Source: Nitrospira sp.
GTDB taxonomy: Bacteria > Nitrospirota > Nitrospiria > Nitrospirales > Nitrospiraceae
Direction: 5' to 3'
Assembly (NCBI GenBank): GCA_022226935.1
Contig: CP092081.1
Location: 978,734 to 1,042,733 of the forward strand
Length of the DNA stretch: 64,000 bases
A program made the position numbers and the translations under genes. Positions 42,199-50,077 of this stretch are shown piece by piece (within the stretch, counting starts at the first letter, position 1; every line of letters starts with the position of its first letter). The notes beneath the pieces were generated by a model. It ran no database searches. It saw only the letters and a list, made by a program, of their open reading frames with translations, and had not been told where the DNA came from.

Positions 42199-43833
42199 TC
42201 AGGCTGGTCGCCCGGCAGGTTCGCCACCGGCTGGTTCGGCATCAGGCGAGAAGTAGCCGGTCAGGCACAAAAGCGCGATGAGTATAGCACAGGCATAGGC
42301 AAAGAGATCACCGTATTGGGAGTAAAAGGTCTGTTGATGACTGACAGGAATGCTCCCTCGCAAGGCTTCTTGCGTGAAGATCGGAGACTGTTGCAGCACA
42401 CGGCCGTACGGGTCGATGAACCCGGAAATGCCGGTATTCGCCGCTCGCGCAAAGGCGACATGGTTTTCGACGGCGCGAAACACCACCATGCCGAAATGTT
42501 GATAGGGGGCCGATGAGGGGCCGAACCAGGCGTCATTGGTGACAGTGACCATGAAGTCCGCCCCGTTCGCGGCAAATTGTCGCACCAGATTGGGAAAAAT
42601 CACTTCATAACAAATGACCACGCCGAACTTCAGATGGAAATCCGCGTTGGTGGCGGCGGCAACCATGGGCGGGGTCTTTTCGTGCGGTTTGAACATCAAC
42701 AGCGTCGAGCCCGGGCCGGCCTCGAAGTCGCCGATCCCTTCCACCAGCTTATCGAGAAAGAACAGCAGGGAGTTGTGAAAGGGGATGTATTCCCCGAACG
42801 GCACCAGATGTTGCTTATCGTATCGGCCGAGGATCTGGCCGTCAGTGGCGAGCAGGTAGGCGCTGTTCAGCAAAAACGGTTTCCCGTCCGGATAACGCCG
42901 GAGCGCCGGACTGCCGAATAACAGCGGGGCACCGGCGCGTTTCGCCATGTCGCCCACGATGGCTCGGTATTGCGGCTCCATCTCGAACACAAAGGGTGTC
43001 GCGGCTTCCGGCCAGACGATGAGATCCAGGTTCTCACCCAATCCGGCGGTCAATCGATCATAGCGGGACATGGTTTCCTGGCGGAAGGCCACATCCCATT
43101 TCTGGGCCTGTTCGACGTTCGGTTGGACGAGACCGACGGAGAGCATGCGGGGTGTGGCATGTTGGGCGGCGGACAAGACGCTCGTGCCGTAAAAGAGCGC
43201 CACGCCGAATCCTGCCGCGGCCGCAACCAGCGAGGGCCAGGGAAAGGAACGGATTTGAAATCCACGATAGGCTTTGAAGCTCCAAATCAGTGTTTCTGCC
43301 AGCGCGGCATTGACCAGCACGAGCAGAAACGACACGCCATACACGCCAAAATGGTCGGCGAACTGAATGATGGATAGCCATTGGTACTGGGAATAGCCGA
43401 ATAGCGCCCAGGGCAAGCCGGAGAGAAAATAGGTCCGGATCAATTCGAGAGTCACCCAGAGGAACGGCGCCGGCAGAAATCCCAGCGTGGGGAAGGCCGT
43501 TCTGATCCAGGAAAGCGCGCCAGCGTAGACCGCCAGATAGAGGCCGAGATAGACCGTGAGCAAGAGCATCACCAGGACGGCGATCGGCAGCGGAACCTTG
43601 CCGTACACATTCATGGCGGTGATCACCCAGAACATGGCCCCCGTAAAGGCAAGGGTGCCGGCGAGCCATCCCACCCGGAAGGCGCGGCGCGGCGAGACGT
43701 ATTCCACCGCAATGTGCAGCGGGACCAAGGCAAACCAGGCCACGATGCCGAGGTCGAATGCGGGAAATGACAAGGGGTAGAGAAAACCGCTCGCGCAAGC
43801 AAGCAGAATGAGGCGTGCGCGGGAGATGGTCAT
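42199..43833 (-). CDS. lnt: Apolipoprotein N-acyltransferase
   Basis: The ATG at 43833 (MTISRARLILLACASGFLYPLSFPAFDLG) is preferred; a TTG at 43869 would add 12 residues. The 544-residue protein has about six N-terminal membrane helices followed by a periplasmic carbon-nitrogen hydrolase domain with the E-K-C triad visible in LIVWPEAATPF, YDKQHLVPFGEYIPF and VVICYEVIFP. It adds the third acyl chain to lipoproteins so that LolCDE can release them. It leads the run lnt-prfB-lysS-lolC-lolD, linking lipoprotein maturation with export. Confidence 0.95.
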   Translation of the reverse strand: MTISRARLILLACASGFLYPLSFPAFDLGIVAWFALVPLHIAVEYVSPRRAFRVGWLAGTLAFTGAMFWVITAMNVYGKVPLPIAVLVMLLLTVYLGLYLAVYAGALSWIRTAFPTLGFLPAPFLWVTLELIRTYFLSGLPWALFGYSQYQWLSIIQFADHFGVYGVSFLLVLVNAALAETLIWSFKAYRGFQIRSFPWPSLVAAAAGFGVALFYGTSVLSAAQHATPRMLSVGLVQPNVEQAQKWDVAFRQETMSRYDRLTAGLGENLDLIVWPEAATPFVFEMEPQYRAIVGDMAKRAGAPLLFGSPALRRYPDGKPFLLNSAYLLATDGQILGRYDKQHLVPFGEYIPFHNSLLFFLDKLVEGIGDFEAGPGSTLLMFKPHEKTPPMVAAATNADFHLKFGVVICYEVIFPNLVRQFAANGADFMVTVTNDAWFGPSSAPYQHFGMVVFRAVENHVAFARAANTGISGFIDPYGRVLQQSPIFTQEALRGSIPVSHQQTFYSQYGDLFAYACAILIALLCLTGYFSPDAEPAGGEPAGRPA

Positions 43834-43929
43834 TAGCGGTAACTTAACGAAAGCCTTGAGGAGATTCAACAGTCCTGTTGGGACCGCCGATTCCGAAGCG
43901 GTCTGATCCGCGGTTCGCCGTCGCGTCCA

Positions 43930-44328
43930 CTAATGTCCGGGGCGTCCGCCGGAGGGTCCGAAGCGTCCCGGAGTAGAGGGAACGGCAGGGGCTTGTGGCT
44001 GCGGGATGGCCATGCCTTTGGGGTGAAGCGGCAGCAGAGGCGCAGGTGTCAGGAGATTCGGCGGGGTTGGCGTTCCAAAAGGGGTGGTGGTGCCCGGTGT
44101 GGTTCCATGCGGCCCGCTGAAACTGTGAGAAGGGATGCCCGATCCCAACTGCGTAGGATTCTTGTTTCCGTGCGCATCAGAATAGATCGCACTGCCGTCG
44201 CCCAGCGGAGAGACCGTACCGGTGGTGCCATCCGATTGTCGAAACAGAAAGGGCTGTGCACCGGCATTGGAGCATGGCGAGACCAACGACCACATGACGA
44301 AGAACAGCATCACAGCGAGGGTCGGCAT
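43930..44328 (-). CDS. Small secreted Pro/Gly-rich protein
   Basis: The start at 44328 has AGAGG 6 nt upstream. The 132-residue protein has a signal peptide (MPTLAVMLFFVMWSLVSPCSNAGA, cleavage about residue 24), a short conserved-looking segment (QPFLFRQSDGTTGTVSPLGDGSAIYSDAHGNKNPTQLG) and a long Pro/Thr/Gly-rich low-complexity tail ending GPSGGRPGH. No family was recognised. It is 60 bp or more upstream of lnt on the same strand, so co-transcription is possible. Confidence 0.6.
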   Translation of the reverse strand: MPTLAVMLFFVMWSLVSPCSNAGAQPFLFRQSDGTTGTVSPLGDGSAIYSDAHGNKNPTQLGSGIPSHSFSGPHGTTPGTTTPFGTPTPPNLLTPAPLLPLHPKGMAIPQPQAPAVPSTPGRFGPSGGRPGH

Positions 44329-44725
44329 GGGGCACCTCTCCACAAGAGGCAATGCAAATGTCCTGCAGACATCCTATCAGAAGATGGAGGGATGCCGGGA
44401 AGGGAGTCACGAGAGGAGTTCCATTGCACGATGGCCGCCAGGCCGCGCCGGCTCTAAACTTTTCGCGTCTTGACCGATTTTTTTGCGGAGCGTAGACTGA
44501 TTGCATCCGAGTCGGTACCACCCTTTCTGCAGGTGGTCACATGGTCTCCCGTGGCATACATGACCGCGGCATTGACCAAGCCAGTCTTGTCCCTTTTCTC
44601 CCTCAGGCTCCCCCGCGCGTCGATATCTCTTGGCATGTACATGCGAGTGTCTTGTGGTCTGTGCCAAGCCGAAGGCATACATGCATGGAGCGTAGGTATC
44701 ACCCTTTTTCAAAGGAGGGTCCTTT
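44329..44725. other. Gene-free stretch with small palindromes
   Basis: About 400 bp without a supportable gene. It contains a 12-bp perfect palindrome GCATGTACATGC (44633-44644) and a short ACCACC/GGTGGT stem around 44517-44537. It probably holds divergent promoters for the flanking genes, but I cannot point to convincing -35/-10 pairs. Confidence 0.4.
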
Positions 44726-44908
44726 ATGCACAGACGACAGGGATCCCGTGCCGTTCAACCGACGGCGTGCCGGCATCATGCCTGTTTGCCCCGCGCCGGA
44801 TTACCTGAGGCAGGAAGGAGGGTGCCATGGGACGCAAATATGACCTCGTGGATGTCATGGCAGCGATCGGGTTGGTGGCCACCTTATTCGGAGGATATCT
44901 GCTCGTGA
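44726..44908 (+). CDS. Possible short leader ORF
   Basis: This 60-codon ORF has an excellent Shine-Dalgarno (AAAGGAGG) 7 nt upstream of its ATG but overlaps the next gene by 82 bp in another frame, and its Arg/Ala/His/Pro-rich composition looks non-coding. The Shine-Dalgarno itself lies in a small hairpin (AAAGGA, GGG loop, TCCTTT; 44711-44725). It may serve translational coupling rather than make a functional protein. Confidence 0.25.
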   Translation: MHRRQGSRAVQPTACRHHACLPRAGLPEAGRRVPWDANMTSWMSWQRSGWWPPYSEDICS

Positions 44909-45777
44909 CGGCTGCCGATGGATTTTGGCAGGCACCGATCACTCCCACCATGAGCAGTGTCACCGTCGGCAATGAACCATCCACTGGCATGCAGTATCTC
45001 CAGCCGGTGTTAGGACAAGCCATCGTGCAAGACTTGTTGCTGGAGCAGGATGCCGGCGCAGCCTTGTCGACCTCTGCGATGGAACTGAACCGCGCTGTCA
45101 GTGAGTCTGAGCGAATCTCCACCACGTTGTTAAGTCCGCTCGTGCTGGCGGAATTGCGCGCCTTCGGACAGGACACCGATCACCGAGCGCGCATGCAGTA
45201 TGTCATGGGCAAGTCGGTCGTCAATCAGACGCGGCGTGGCATCTCGACCGGAATGCTTTCCGCTGACCAGTATGGCGGCGAATTCAATGCCACCCTGATC
45301 AGGACGGCCGAGTTGACCGGGCAGCGGATGCACGACCAGTTCGAGGCCACGAGACAGCCGGCACTGGGTCAATCGATCATCGAGGCTATTCAAGAGGAAG
45401 ATCGGATGACCGCCGCGGCTCAGGAACGAGTCGGACGGGCTGTGGTCCAGGTGACCCAAGCTCAGGAGAACTATGCGGAAGCGAAAGCCGACCGGCAGAT
45501 CCAATTGGCCAGTGCGACGGTTGCGGCGGTACGTACCGGTGTGTTGATGGACCGGCTGGCGCTCTTAGAAGACATGTCGGCTGACCGGACGATGATCGCC
45601 CATCATCATCGGACTGCCAGCGCGGACGTCTCGCGCGGTTCCCTGATTCTGGCTTGTGTCGGGCTCATCGCCCTGTTCGTGGGCGGGTTGGCCTTCAGCA
45701 GCCGGAAAGGCGAGGAGGAGATTATTCCGCTCTGGAAGCTGGAAACATTACTGCAATTGCATCGGTCGGGCAGATAG
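44827..45777 (+). CDS. Bitopic membrane protein of unknown function
   Basis: This 316-residue protein has GGAGG 6 nt upstream of ATG. It has an N-terminal hydrophobic segment (about residues 9-29, DVMAAIGLVATLFGGYLLVTAA), a long helical soluble region (about 35-265) with many Ala, Gln and Glu, and a second hydrophobic segment (about 269-289; GSLILACVGLIALFVGGLAFSS) followed by a charged C-terminus. The topology suggests a periplasmic helical domain held between two helices. No family was recognised. A 40-codon membrane-protein gene follows after a strong hairpin. Confidence 0.65.
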   Translation: MGRKYDLVDVMAAIGLVATLFGGYLLVTAADGFWQAPITPTMSSVTVGNEPSTGMQYLQPVLGQAIVQDLLLEQDAGAALSTSAMELNRAVSESERISTTLLSPLVLAELRAFGQDTDHRARMQYVMGKSVVNQTRRGISTGMLSADQYGGEFNATLIRTAELTGQRMHDQFEATRQPALGQSIIEAIQEEDRMTAAAQERVGRAVVQVTQAQENYAEAKADRQIQLASATVAAVRTGVLMDRLALLEDMSADRTMIAHHHRTASADVSRGSLILACVGLIALFVGGLAFSSRKGEEEIIPLWKLETLLQLHRSGR

Positions 45778-45785
45778 GCGGATCA

Positions 45786-45814
45786 CCCTGGGAATCGATG
45801 GGCGATTCCCAGGG
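45786..45814 (+). promoter_or_regulatory. Perfect 12-bp hairpin between two membrane-protein genes
   Basis: CCCTGGGAATCG (45786-45797) and CGATTCCCAGGG (45803-45814) enclose a 5-nt loop. It begins 8 bp after the upstream stop and ends just before the GAGAGGAG ribosome-binding site of the next small gene. It may be a processing or attenuating structure that sets unequal expression of the two genes; there is no T-run. Confidence 0.5.
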
Positions 45815-45832
45815 GCTGAGAGGAGACCAAAT

Positions 45833-45955
45833 ATGTCGTGGGAGAACTGGGCTGTGGCAATCGGACTCGGCGCGCTCCTCATGATGTTCTTCGGCTTGAT
45901 GGAGATGTTTTTTGCCGGTCCTCGGCATCCTTTGGATCAGTCACAGCGAAAATAG
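45833..45955 (+). CDS. 40-residue single-helix membrane protein
   Basis: The ORF MSWENWAVAIGLGALLMMFF plus LMEMFFAGPRHPLDQSQRK (with one G between) has one hydrophobic helix (about residues 6-27) and a short basic tail. AGAGGAG lies 8 nt before ATG. It follows the 316-residue membrane protein by 55 bp with a hairpin in between. No family was recognised; a role as a small subunit of a membrane complex is only a guess. Confidence 0.6.
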   Translation: MSWENWAVAIGLGALLMMFFGLMEMFFAGPRHPLDQSQRK

Positions 45956-45958
45956 CGT

Positions 45959-46300
45959 TCAGTTCAAGCAGGACCAGAGGCCCGGTAACATCACTTTCGC
46001 CATGGCTTTGAGTTCGGCTTCCGATTGCGGGGGAACGTCGGACAGGGCGATGCCGAAATCATGGCCTTTTGACCAGCGAACGGTCGCGCGGCGGATCAGC
46101 ATGGAAGTTTCGGGGATTGCCTGAATCACGATGACCACCAACTCCATTCCGACCGTCACGGCTTCTCTCCCGCGCACGCGTCCCCCTGCGATGTTGAAGT
46201 CCTCGGTCACGCCGATGGTTTGAAACGCGCCGTTCGAATAGTAGATCGGGTATTGCACGGCGATGCGCCTGGTTCCGCGTTCGCGATAGGAAGCGTTCAT
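45959..46300 (-). CDS. PilZ domain protein
   Basis: This 113-residue protein is a single PilZ domain: RxxxR motif RGTRR (residues 8-12), the second motif region TEDFNIAGGRVRG (about 31-43), and terminal strands VRWSKGHDFGIAL. The D/N-x-S-x-x-G motif is altered to N-I-A-G-G, so c-di-GMP affinity may be reduced. Its ATG overlaps the stop of the VanZ-like gene (ATGA), so the two are translationally coupled. Confidence 0.78.
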   Translation of the reverse strand: MNASYRERGTRRIAVQYPIYYSNGAFQTIGVTEDFNIAGGRVRGREAVTVGMELVVIVIQAIPETSMLIRRATVRWSKGHDFGIALSDVPPQSEAELKAMAKVMLPGLWSCLN

Positions 46301-46728
46301 CTCGGCTCTGTTCCTTTCATCACGTGGCGACGGGTCGTCTCCCGCTCCACCGTACAACGTTTCGATACCCTGTCCTGCCACAGCATCAACGCGGCGGCGA
46401 TCATGGCTCCCAGAAGGTCTTTGCACACATCGTCGAGGGAGGATTCTCGTCCTGGAGCCATGCCCTGAGCCACTTCCGTCCAGAGGCCGAATACGCCTGT
46501 TGCCAGGACGCCGATGCAGGTCGCATGGATGACCGGCCATCCGCGGCGAAGAAGTCCCCACATCACCAACCCGGCAAACAGCCCGTAGGCCGGCACATGC
46601 GCTCCATCGCGCCAGGTTCCCGGTACGAGTTCGATCAGGGAACCACCCCATCCGATACCCGGCGCGGCCACCGCAAGCCCGACCAGCAACAGCATGTAGC
46701 TCAGGATGACAGGAGCCGCGAAAACCAT
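46297..46728 (-). CDS. VanZ-like membrane protein
   Basis: The 143-residue protein has four hydrophobic segments and the VanZ-like ending LWTEVAQGMAPGRESSLDDVCKDLLGAMIAAALML, where the 'R..s..D...n..G' pattern is typical, and DGAHVPAYGLFAGLVMWGL in the middle, matching the 'DK..H...f..l' motif. VanZ proteins are small membrane proteins whose biochemical role is unclear; some give low-level teicoplanin resistance. It is coupled to a PilZ gene here. Confidence 0.78.
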   Translation of the reverse strand: MVFAAPVILSYMLLLVGLAVAAPGIGWGGSLIELVPGTWRDGAHVPAYGLFAGLVMWGLLRRGWPVIHATCIGVLATGVFGLWTEVAQGMAPGRESSLDDVCKDLLGAMIAAALMLWQDRVSKRCTVERETTRRHVMKGTEPR

Positions 46729-46905
46729 GTGAGGGAAAATTCTCCGGTGAGCTCACGTGACCTTGCGCAGAGTACTGCGCAGAATGCGGAGCGCACCATC
46801 GGTCCTTCGGCCAAGTGGATAGTGCTTTGGAGGGGAGAGCGCCCGCTGGAGGGTCAGCCTAACGACAGGGCGAGAGGAGAGAAAAAACGGCTGGGATGTG
46901 CGGGC

Positions 46906-47418
46906 TCAAGGTTGTGTGTCAGGTTTCTGATGGTGCCACTCTCGCGGATTGGCGGAGTGGGCTTGGTAGGCTTGGCCGAACCCGAGCACGAGGTGGGCAT
47001 CACTCATATGCAGCTCCCAGATGGCGAAGTCGCCGAAGCCGAACAGCATCCGTGATTGTGGGAATTGTGCCAGGTACCGCTGTTTCACCCCGTCATACGA
47101 CTCGTGGGACGGGAGGAGAATCGCCCCACTCCCTTGCAAGTTGAGGCGTTGCAACGCCGACGGGTTCTTTCCTGCTCCGTCCGGTTCGGCGATAAACAGA
47201 CTGACGCGGGGATCTTCGAGCAGATGGTGGGTGTGCGAGGCCAAGCGGCTCAGGTGGAGATAGACGCGGGACCAATCGTCACCGATCAGATAGGGAACAT
47301 GTGACCCGAAGGGATGGCCCTGCTTGAGCGTCAACAACACGGCGACTCGTACGTGCGCCACGAGTGCGTCGCAAGCACTCTGGACCTCTTTCGTCGGCAT
47401 CGTATCCGGCATCGGCAT
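46906..47418 (-). CDS. Pyridoxamine 5'-phosphate oxidase-like (HugZ-type) FMN split-barrel protein
   Basis: The start at 47418 (MPMPDTMPTKEVQSACDALVA) has GGAGGG 6-8 nt upstream. The 170-residue protein has the split-barrel opening VAVLLTLKQGHPFGSHVPYLIGDDWSRVYLHLSRLASHTHHLLEDPRVSLFI, then LQRLNLQGSGAIL and RYLAQFPQSRMLFGFGDFAIWELHMSDAHLVLGFGQAY. This is characteristic of HugZ-like haem-utilisation or flavin-binding proteins; substrate not determined. It is divergent from the lipoprotein cluster. Confidence 0.8.
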   Translation of the reverse strand: MPMPDTMPTKEVQSACDALVAHVRVAVLLTLKQGHPFGSHVPYLIGDDWSRVYLHLSRLASHTHHLLEDPRVSLFIAEPDGAGKNPSALQRLNLQGSGAILLPSHESYDGVKQRYLAQFPQSRMLFGFGDFAIWELHMSDAHLVLGFGQAYQAHSANPREWHHQKPDTQP

Positions 47419-47601
47419 AGCTCGCCCTCCAGTAGGGCCATTGTAGCCGCCTCTGATCGATTGTCCAGTCATCTGATAATGCAGGCAGCCGGCTCTGCCG
47501 GAAGATCTTCGCAGATCACGCTTTGCGTCGGGGAGAAGCGCAGGATAAGATGTGCCGCTGGCGATGGCGCATATGGCGAGAGAAACAGGGAGACGCAGAC
47601 T

Positions 47602-48003
47602 ATGAGACACATGCAATGGGGATTGGCGCTGGTGGGCATCTGTGCTGTGATCGGTCTGACGGGATGCGGTGGCAAGCAGGCCGAGATCAAGGAAGACCGG
47701 TTGACTGTCGGCCGCGTGCAGGGGGAAGTGAAAGTCGGTATGTCGGCCGCGCAGGTGGCGGAACTCCTGGGTTCGCCGAATATCGTCACTACCGACGACA
47801 AGCGGCGAGAGGTGTGGATCTATGACAAGGTGTCGACGGATCGGGTCGACACGTCCAGCTCATCGTATGCCGGGCTCATCATACTTGGGGCAAACTCCAG
47901 CGATCACTCCAGCTCTCAGCGGCAGCGCACCTTGACCATCATCATTAAGTATGACGAAGACAAGAAGGTCAGAGATTTTGCCTACAACTCGACCCAATTC
48001 TAA
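47602..48003 (+). CDS. SmpA/BamE-like lipoprotein, first of a four-lipoprotein run
   Basis: The ATG at 47602 follows GGGAG. The 133-residue protein has a lipoprotein signal ending in LTGC (residues about 19-22), then VGRVQGEVKVGMSAAQVAELLGSPNIVTTDDKRREVWIYDK, the 'v..GMs..qV..lLG.P' motif of SmpA/OmlA/BamE proteins, and a C-terminal strand LTIIIKYDEDKKVRDFAYN. It is anchored in an outer membrane leaflet and could belong to envelope assembly or quality control. It leads three paralogous lipoprotein genes. Confidence 0.8.
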   Translation: MRHMQWGLALVGICAVIGLTGCGGKQAEIKEDRLTVGRVQGEVKVGMSAAQVAELLGSPNIVTTDDKRREVWIYDKVSTDRVDTSSSSYAGLIILGANSSDHSSSQRQRTLTIIIKYDEDKKVRDFAYNSTQF

Positions 48004-48595
48004 GCCGCCCCGTCAAAAGCTCGGAGGCGGGTGGGTCGCCCTCATCTTGACGCTGGCCTGCGGCATGTGCCTCGGCGGTTGTGCGGAACGGACACAGCCC
48101 ACGCAGTTCTTTGAACTCTCGCCGGAGAGCAGCGCCAATCGGGCGATGCAGACCCGTCTCTTTGAAACGGGAGCTGAAAACGAGTTGTTATCGGCGTCGG
48201 CCGCCTCGCTGCAAGATCTGGGCTTTCAGATAGAGGAGAGCGTGCGGGAGGTCGGGCTTTTGCGCGCGGCAAAAGAGCGCAGTGCCCGGGAGTACGGTCA
48301 GTATCGCAACCGCTTCCTCATTTGGCTAGTGTCGCTCGGGCACCTGGTCATTCCGGTCGATTTACATCAGAAAATTGCCGCGACGATTGTGATCCGCCCG
48401 GCGAGCCAGGATCATGCGCGGCAGGAAGTCCGAATCATCTTCTATCGCGTGATATGGAAGGGAGACGGCCAAGCGGATCGCAACTATATTCCACCCGGCG
48501 AGCAGAAGATGGAAATGATCCGTGACCCGGAGATTTATCAGCAATTCTTTGCGAAGCTTTCCAAGGCGGTATTCTTGGAACCGCATTCGATTTAA
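47951..48595 (+). CDS. Lipoprotein paralogue A of a tandem family
   Basis: The ATG at 47951 lies inside the preceding gene (53-bp overlap); a TTG at 47978 with AAGG upstream is a realistic alternative. The signal WVALILTLACGMCLGGC ends in a lipobox cysteine (about residue 44). The mature domain shares with the next two proteins the segment RLFETGAENELLSASAASLQDLGFQIEE...VGLLRAAKER and the ending RDPEIYQQFFAKLSKAVFLE. It has an extra hydrophobic insertion (FLIWLVSLGHLVIPVDLHQK). No named family was recognised. Confidence 0.72.
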   Translation: MTKTRRSEILPTTRPNSKPPRQKLGGGWVALILTLACGMCLGGCAERTQPTQFFELSPESSANRAMQTRLFETGAENELLSASAASLQDLGFQIEESVREVGLLRAAKERSAREYGQYRNRFLIWLVSLGHLVIPVDLHQKIAATIVIRPASQDHARQEVRIIFYRVIWKGDGQADRNYIPPGEQKMEMIRDPEIYQQFFAKLSKAVFLEPHSI

Positions 48596-48607
48596 CGGCG
48601 AGGACAC

Positions 48608-49045
48608 ATGAATCGGAGACAAGTCATCGGAGCGGTGGGGATCGTGACGGCTGCCCTGGTGCTGCACGGTTGTGTGGCTCCGGAGCCACGGCAAGAACTG
48701 TTCGCGCCGACTGATGCCCAGATGAAGATCCGGAGTGCGCAGAGCCGCACGTTCGAGGTCAATGATTCCACCGTGGTGATGCGCGGAGTGATCGCCGCCT
48801 TGCAAGATTTAGGATTTATTATTGAACGCGCTAATGCGCCGCTCGGGCTGGTGACCGCAGCGCGGTTTGCCGAACCCAATTATTATGATGTCCTCGGGGT
48901 GACGGTGACGGTGAGGCCTCAAGAAGCCGGCAAGACTATGATCCGGGCCAATGCGATTTATAACAGCAAGCCGATCGAAGACCCGAAGGTCTATCAGAAC
49001 TTTTTTGCCGCGGTGGAGCGGTCGTTGTTTCTGGTGAAGGACTAG
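48608..49045 (+). CDS. Lipoprotein paralogue B of a tandem family
   Basis: The 145-residue protein has a lipoprotein signal ending in LHGC (about residues 19-22). The mature part reads SRTFEVNDSTVVMRGVIAALQDLGFIIERANAPLGLVTAARF and, near the end, EDPKVYQNFFAAVERSLFLVKD, matching paralogues A and C closely. A middle strand LGVTVTVRPQEAGKTMIRANAIY fits an alpha/beta fold. It starts 12 bp after paralogue A and ends 3 bp before paralogue C, so all three are one operon. Confidence 0.8.
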   Translation: MNRRQVIGAVGIVTAALVLHGCVAPEPRQELFAPTDAQMKIRSAQSRTFEVNDSTVVMRGVIAALQDLGFIIERANAPLGLVTAARFAEPNYYDVLGVTVTVRPQEAGKTMIRANAIYNSKPIEDPKVYQNFFAAVERSLFLVKD

Positions 49046-49048
49046 CGC

Positions 49049-49651
49049 GTGGCCGGTCGCCGTCGTGTAACGCTGTTCACATTTCGCCGGTCGAGCGTTC
49101 GACCATGCGTGGGGAGTGCCCTCCTGCTCGCGGTGCTCGCGGCCGGCTGCTCGCCCTATGAATGGCGACATGACAATCAATGGGAATCGCGCGACCAGAT
49201 CTGGCTGTCCGAAGCGAGCCAGGTCAAGGTACGGGCGGCGCAAAGCCGGGTGTTCGATGGGGCTGACCGGGTCAAAACGATTCAGGCGGTGGTCTCTACC
49301 TGTCAGGATCTGGGGTTCGCCGTCGAAGTGCTGGATGAAGCCCTCGGGATCGTCTCGGCAAAGAAGTTCGATGATTACGAACCGTCTCGATTGAGTGATC
49401 CCTCCTATCATCTCTATCGGGATGACGGGCTGTTGATCGTGACTCAGCACTTCCGGAGCTGGGGGCCGTTTTACCACCGGAGCAATCTGGTTCGTCTCAC
49501 GGTGACGGTTCGGCCGCGCGGAGATGCGCAATTGGTCGTGCGGGCCAGCGCCCAGTATTACCTGAAGGCGATCGAGTCTCCCGAGCCGTATCAGCAATTT
49601 TTTCGGACATTGGAACAGGCGCTGTTCATTCAGGCGAGTGTCTCGCCTTAG
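49049..49651 (+). CDS. Lipoprotein paralogue C of a tandem family
   Basis: A GTG start 3 bp after paralogue B opens a 200-residue lipoprotein (signal ending AAGC, about residue 34). The shared segment is SRVFDGADRVKTIQAVVSTCQDLGFAVEVLDEALGIVSAKKF and the shared ending ESPEPYQQFFRTLEQALFIQA. A middle insertion (DDYEPSRLSDPSYHLYRDDGLLIVTQHFRSWG) is absent from B. The family is small, envelope-anchored and unrecognised. A weak hairpin (49706-49730) lies downstream. Confidence 0.8.
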   Translation: MAGRRRVTLFTFRRSSVRPCVGSALLLAVLAAGCSPYEWRHDNQWESRDQIWLSEASQVKVRAAQSRVFDGADRVKTIQAVVSTCQDLGFAVEVLDEALGIVSAKKFDDYEPSRLSDPSYHLYRDDGLLIVTQHFRSWGPFYHRSNLVRLTVTVRPRGDAQLVVRASAQYYLKAIESPEPYQQFFRTLEQALFIQASVSP

Positions 49652-49755
49652 CGGGTGTTTGAAAAGACCGTCACAGGCTACTCAGCGGCGGGATTCATTC
49701 ACGGGATGTTGATGGGCGCCCGTTCAACATGCCGGAGATGGGCACCGGATTGAGA

Positions 49756-50077
49756 TTACACGCCACGCTGATGGGAGGCACCGTGTGGGTCGTCAATCTG
49801 CAACTCTCCTCCCTTCTCTTTCGTGGAACAGCTCGCCGACATCAAGGTAGTACACACCGGCCCAGAAACTGCCGGGATGGGAATGGGCCTCATTGACACC
49901 GCCGTTTTGCTGCACATTGGTCCACACTTCCACCACACCCCAATCCGGTCGACCAGTGTCCTGCCCACAGCGCTGGGACAAGGTGGTGACTTGTTTCGCC
50001 ACTTCCAACATCGGAGCGAGCAAGTCTCGCAAGGGTTCGCCGGCCCAGTCGAGCATGGAAAGATCATCGGTCGGCAT
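49756..50077 (-). pseudogene. Decayed 2OG-Fe(II) oxygenase (PF13759-like)
   Basis: From ATG 50077 the frame reads VEVWTNVQQNGGVNEAHSHPGSFWAGVYYLDVGELFHE, the core of a 2OG-Fe(II) oxygenase family (H-x-H-P-G-S-x-x-x-G-V-Y-Y). It then leaves the conserved frame and stops at 49793, while a neighbouring frame continues with GGELQIDDPHGASHQRGV to 49756. The frameshift lies near 49810-49818. The N-terminal third of the family and the C-terminal arginine region are not seen. It looks like a remnant; sequencing error could explain the frameshift but not the missing ends. Confidence 0.6.

Noticed and set aside
49652-49675. Second copy of the trpB-trpA inverted-repeat element
   Set aside because: Only a short stretch (TTTGAAAAGACCGTC) resembles the left arm; no matching right arm was found.
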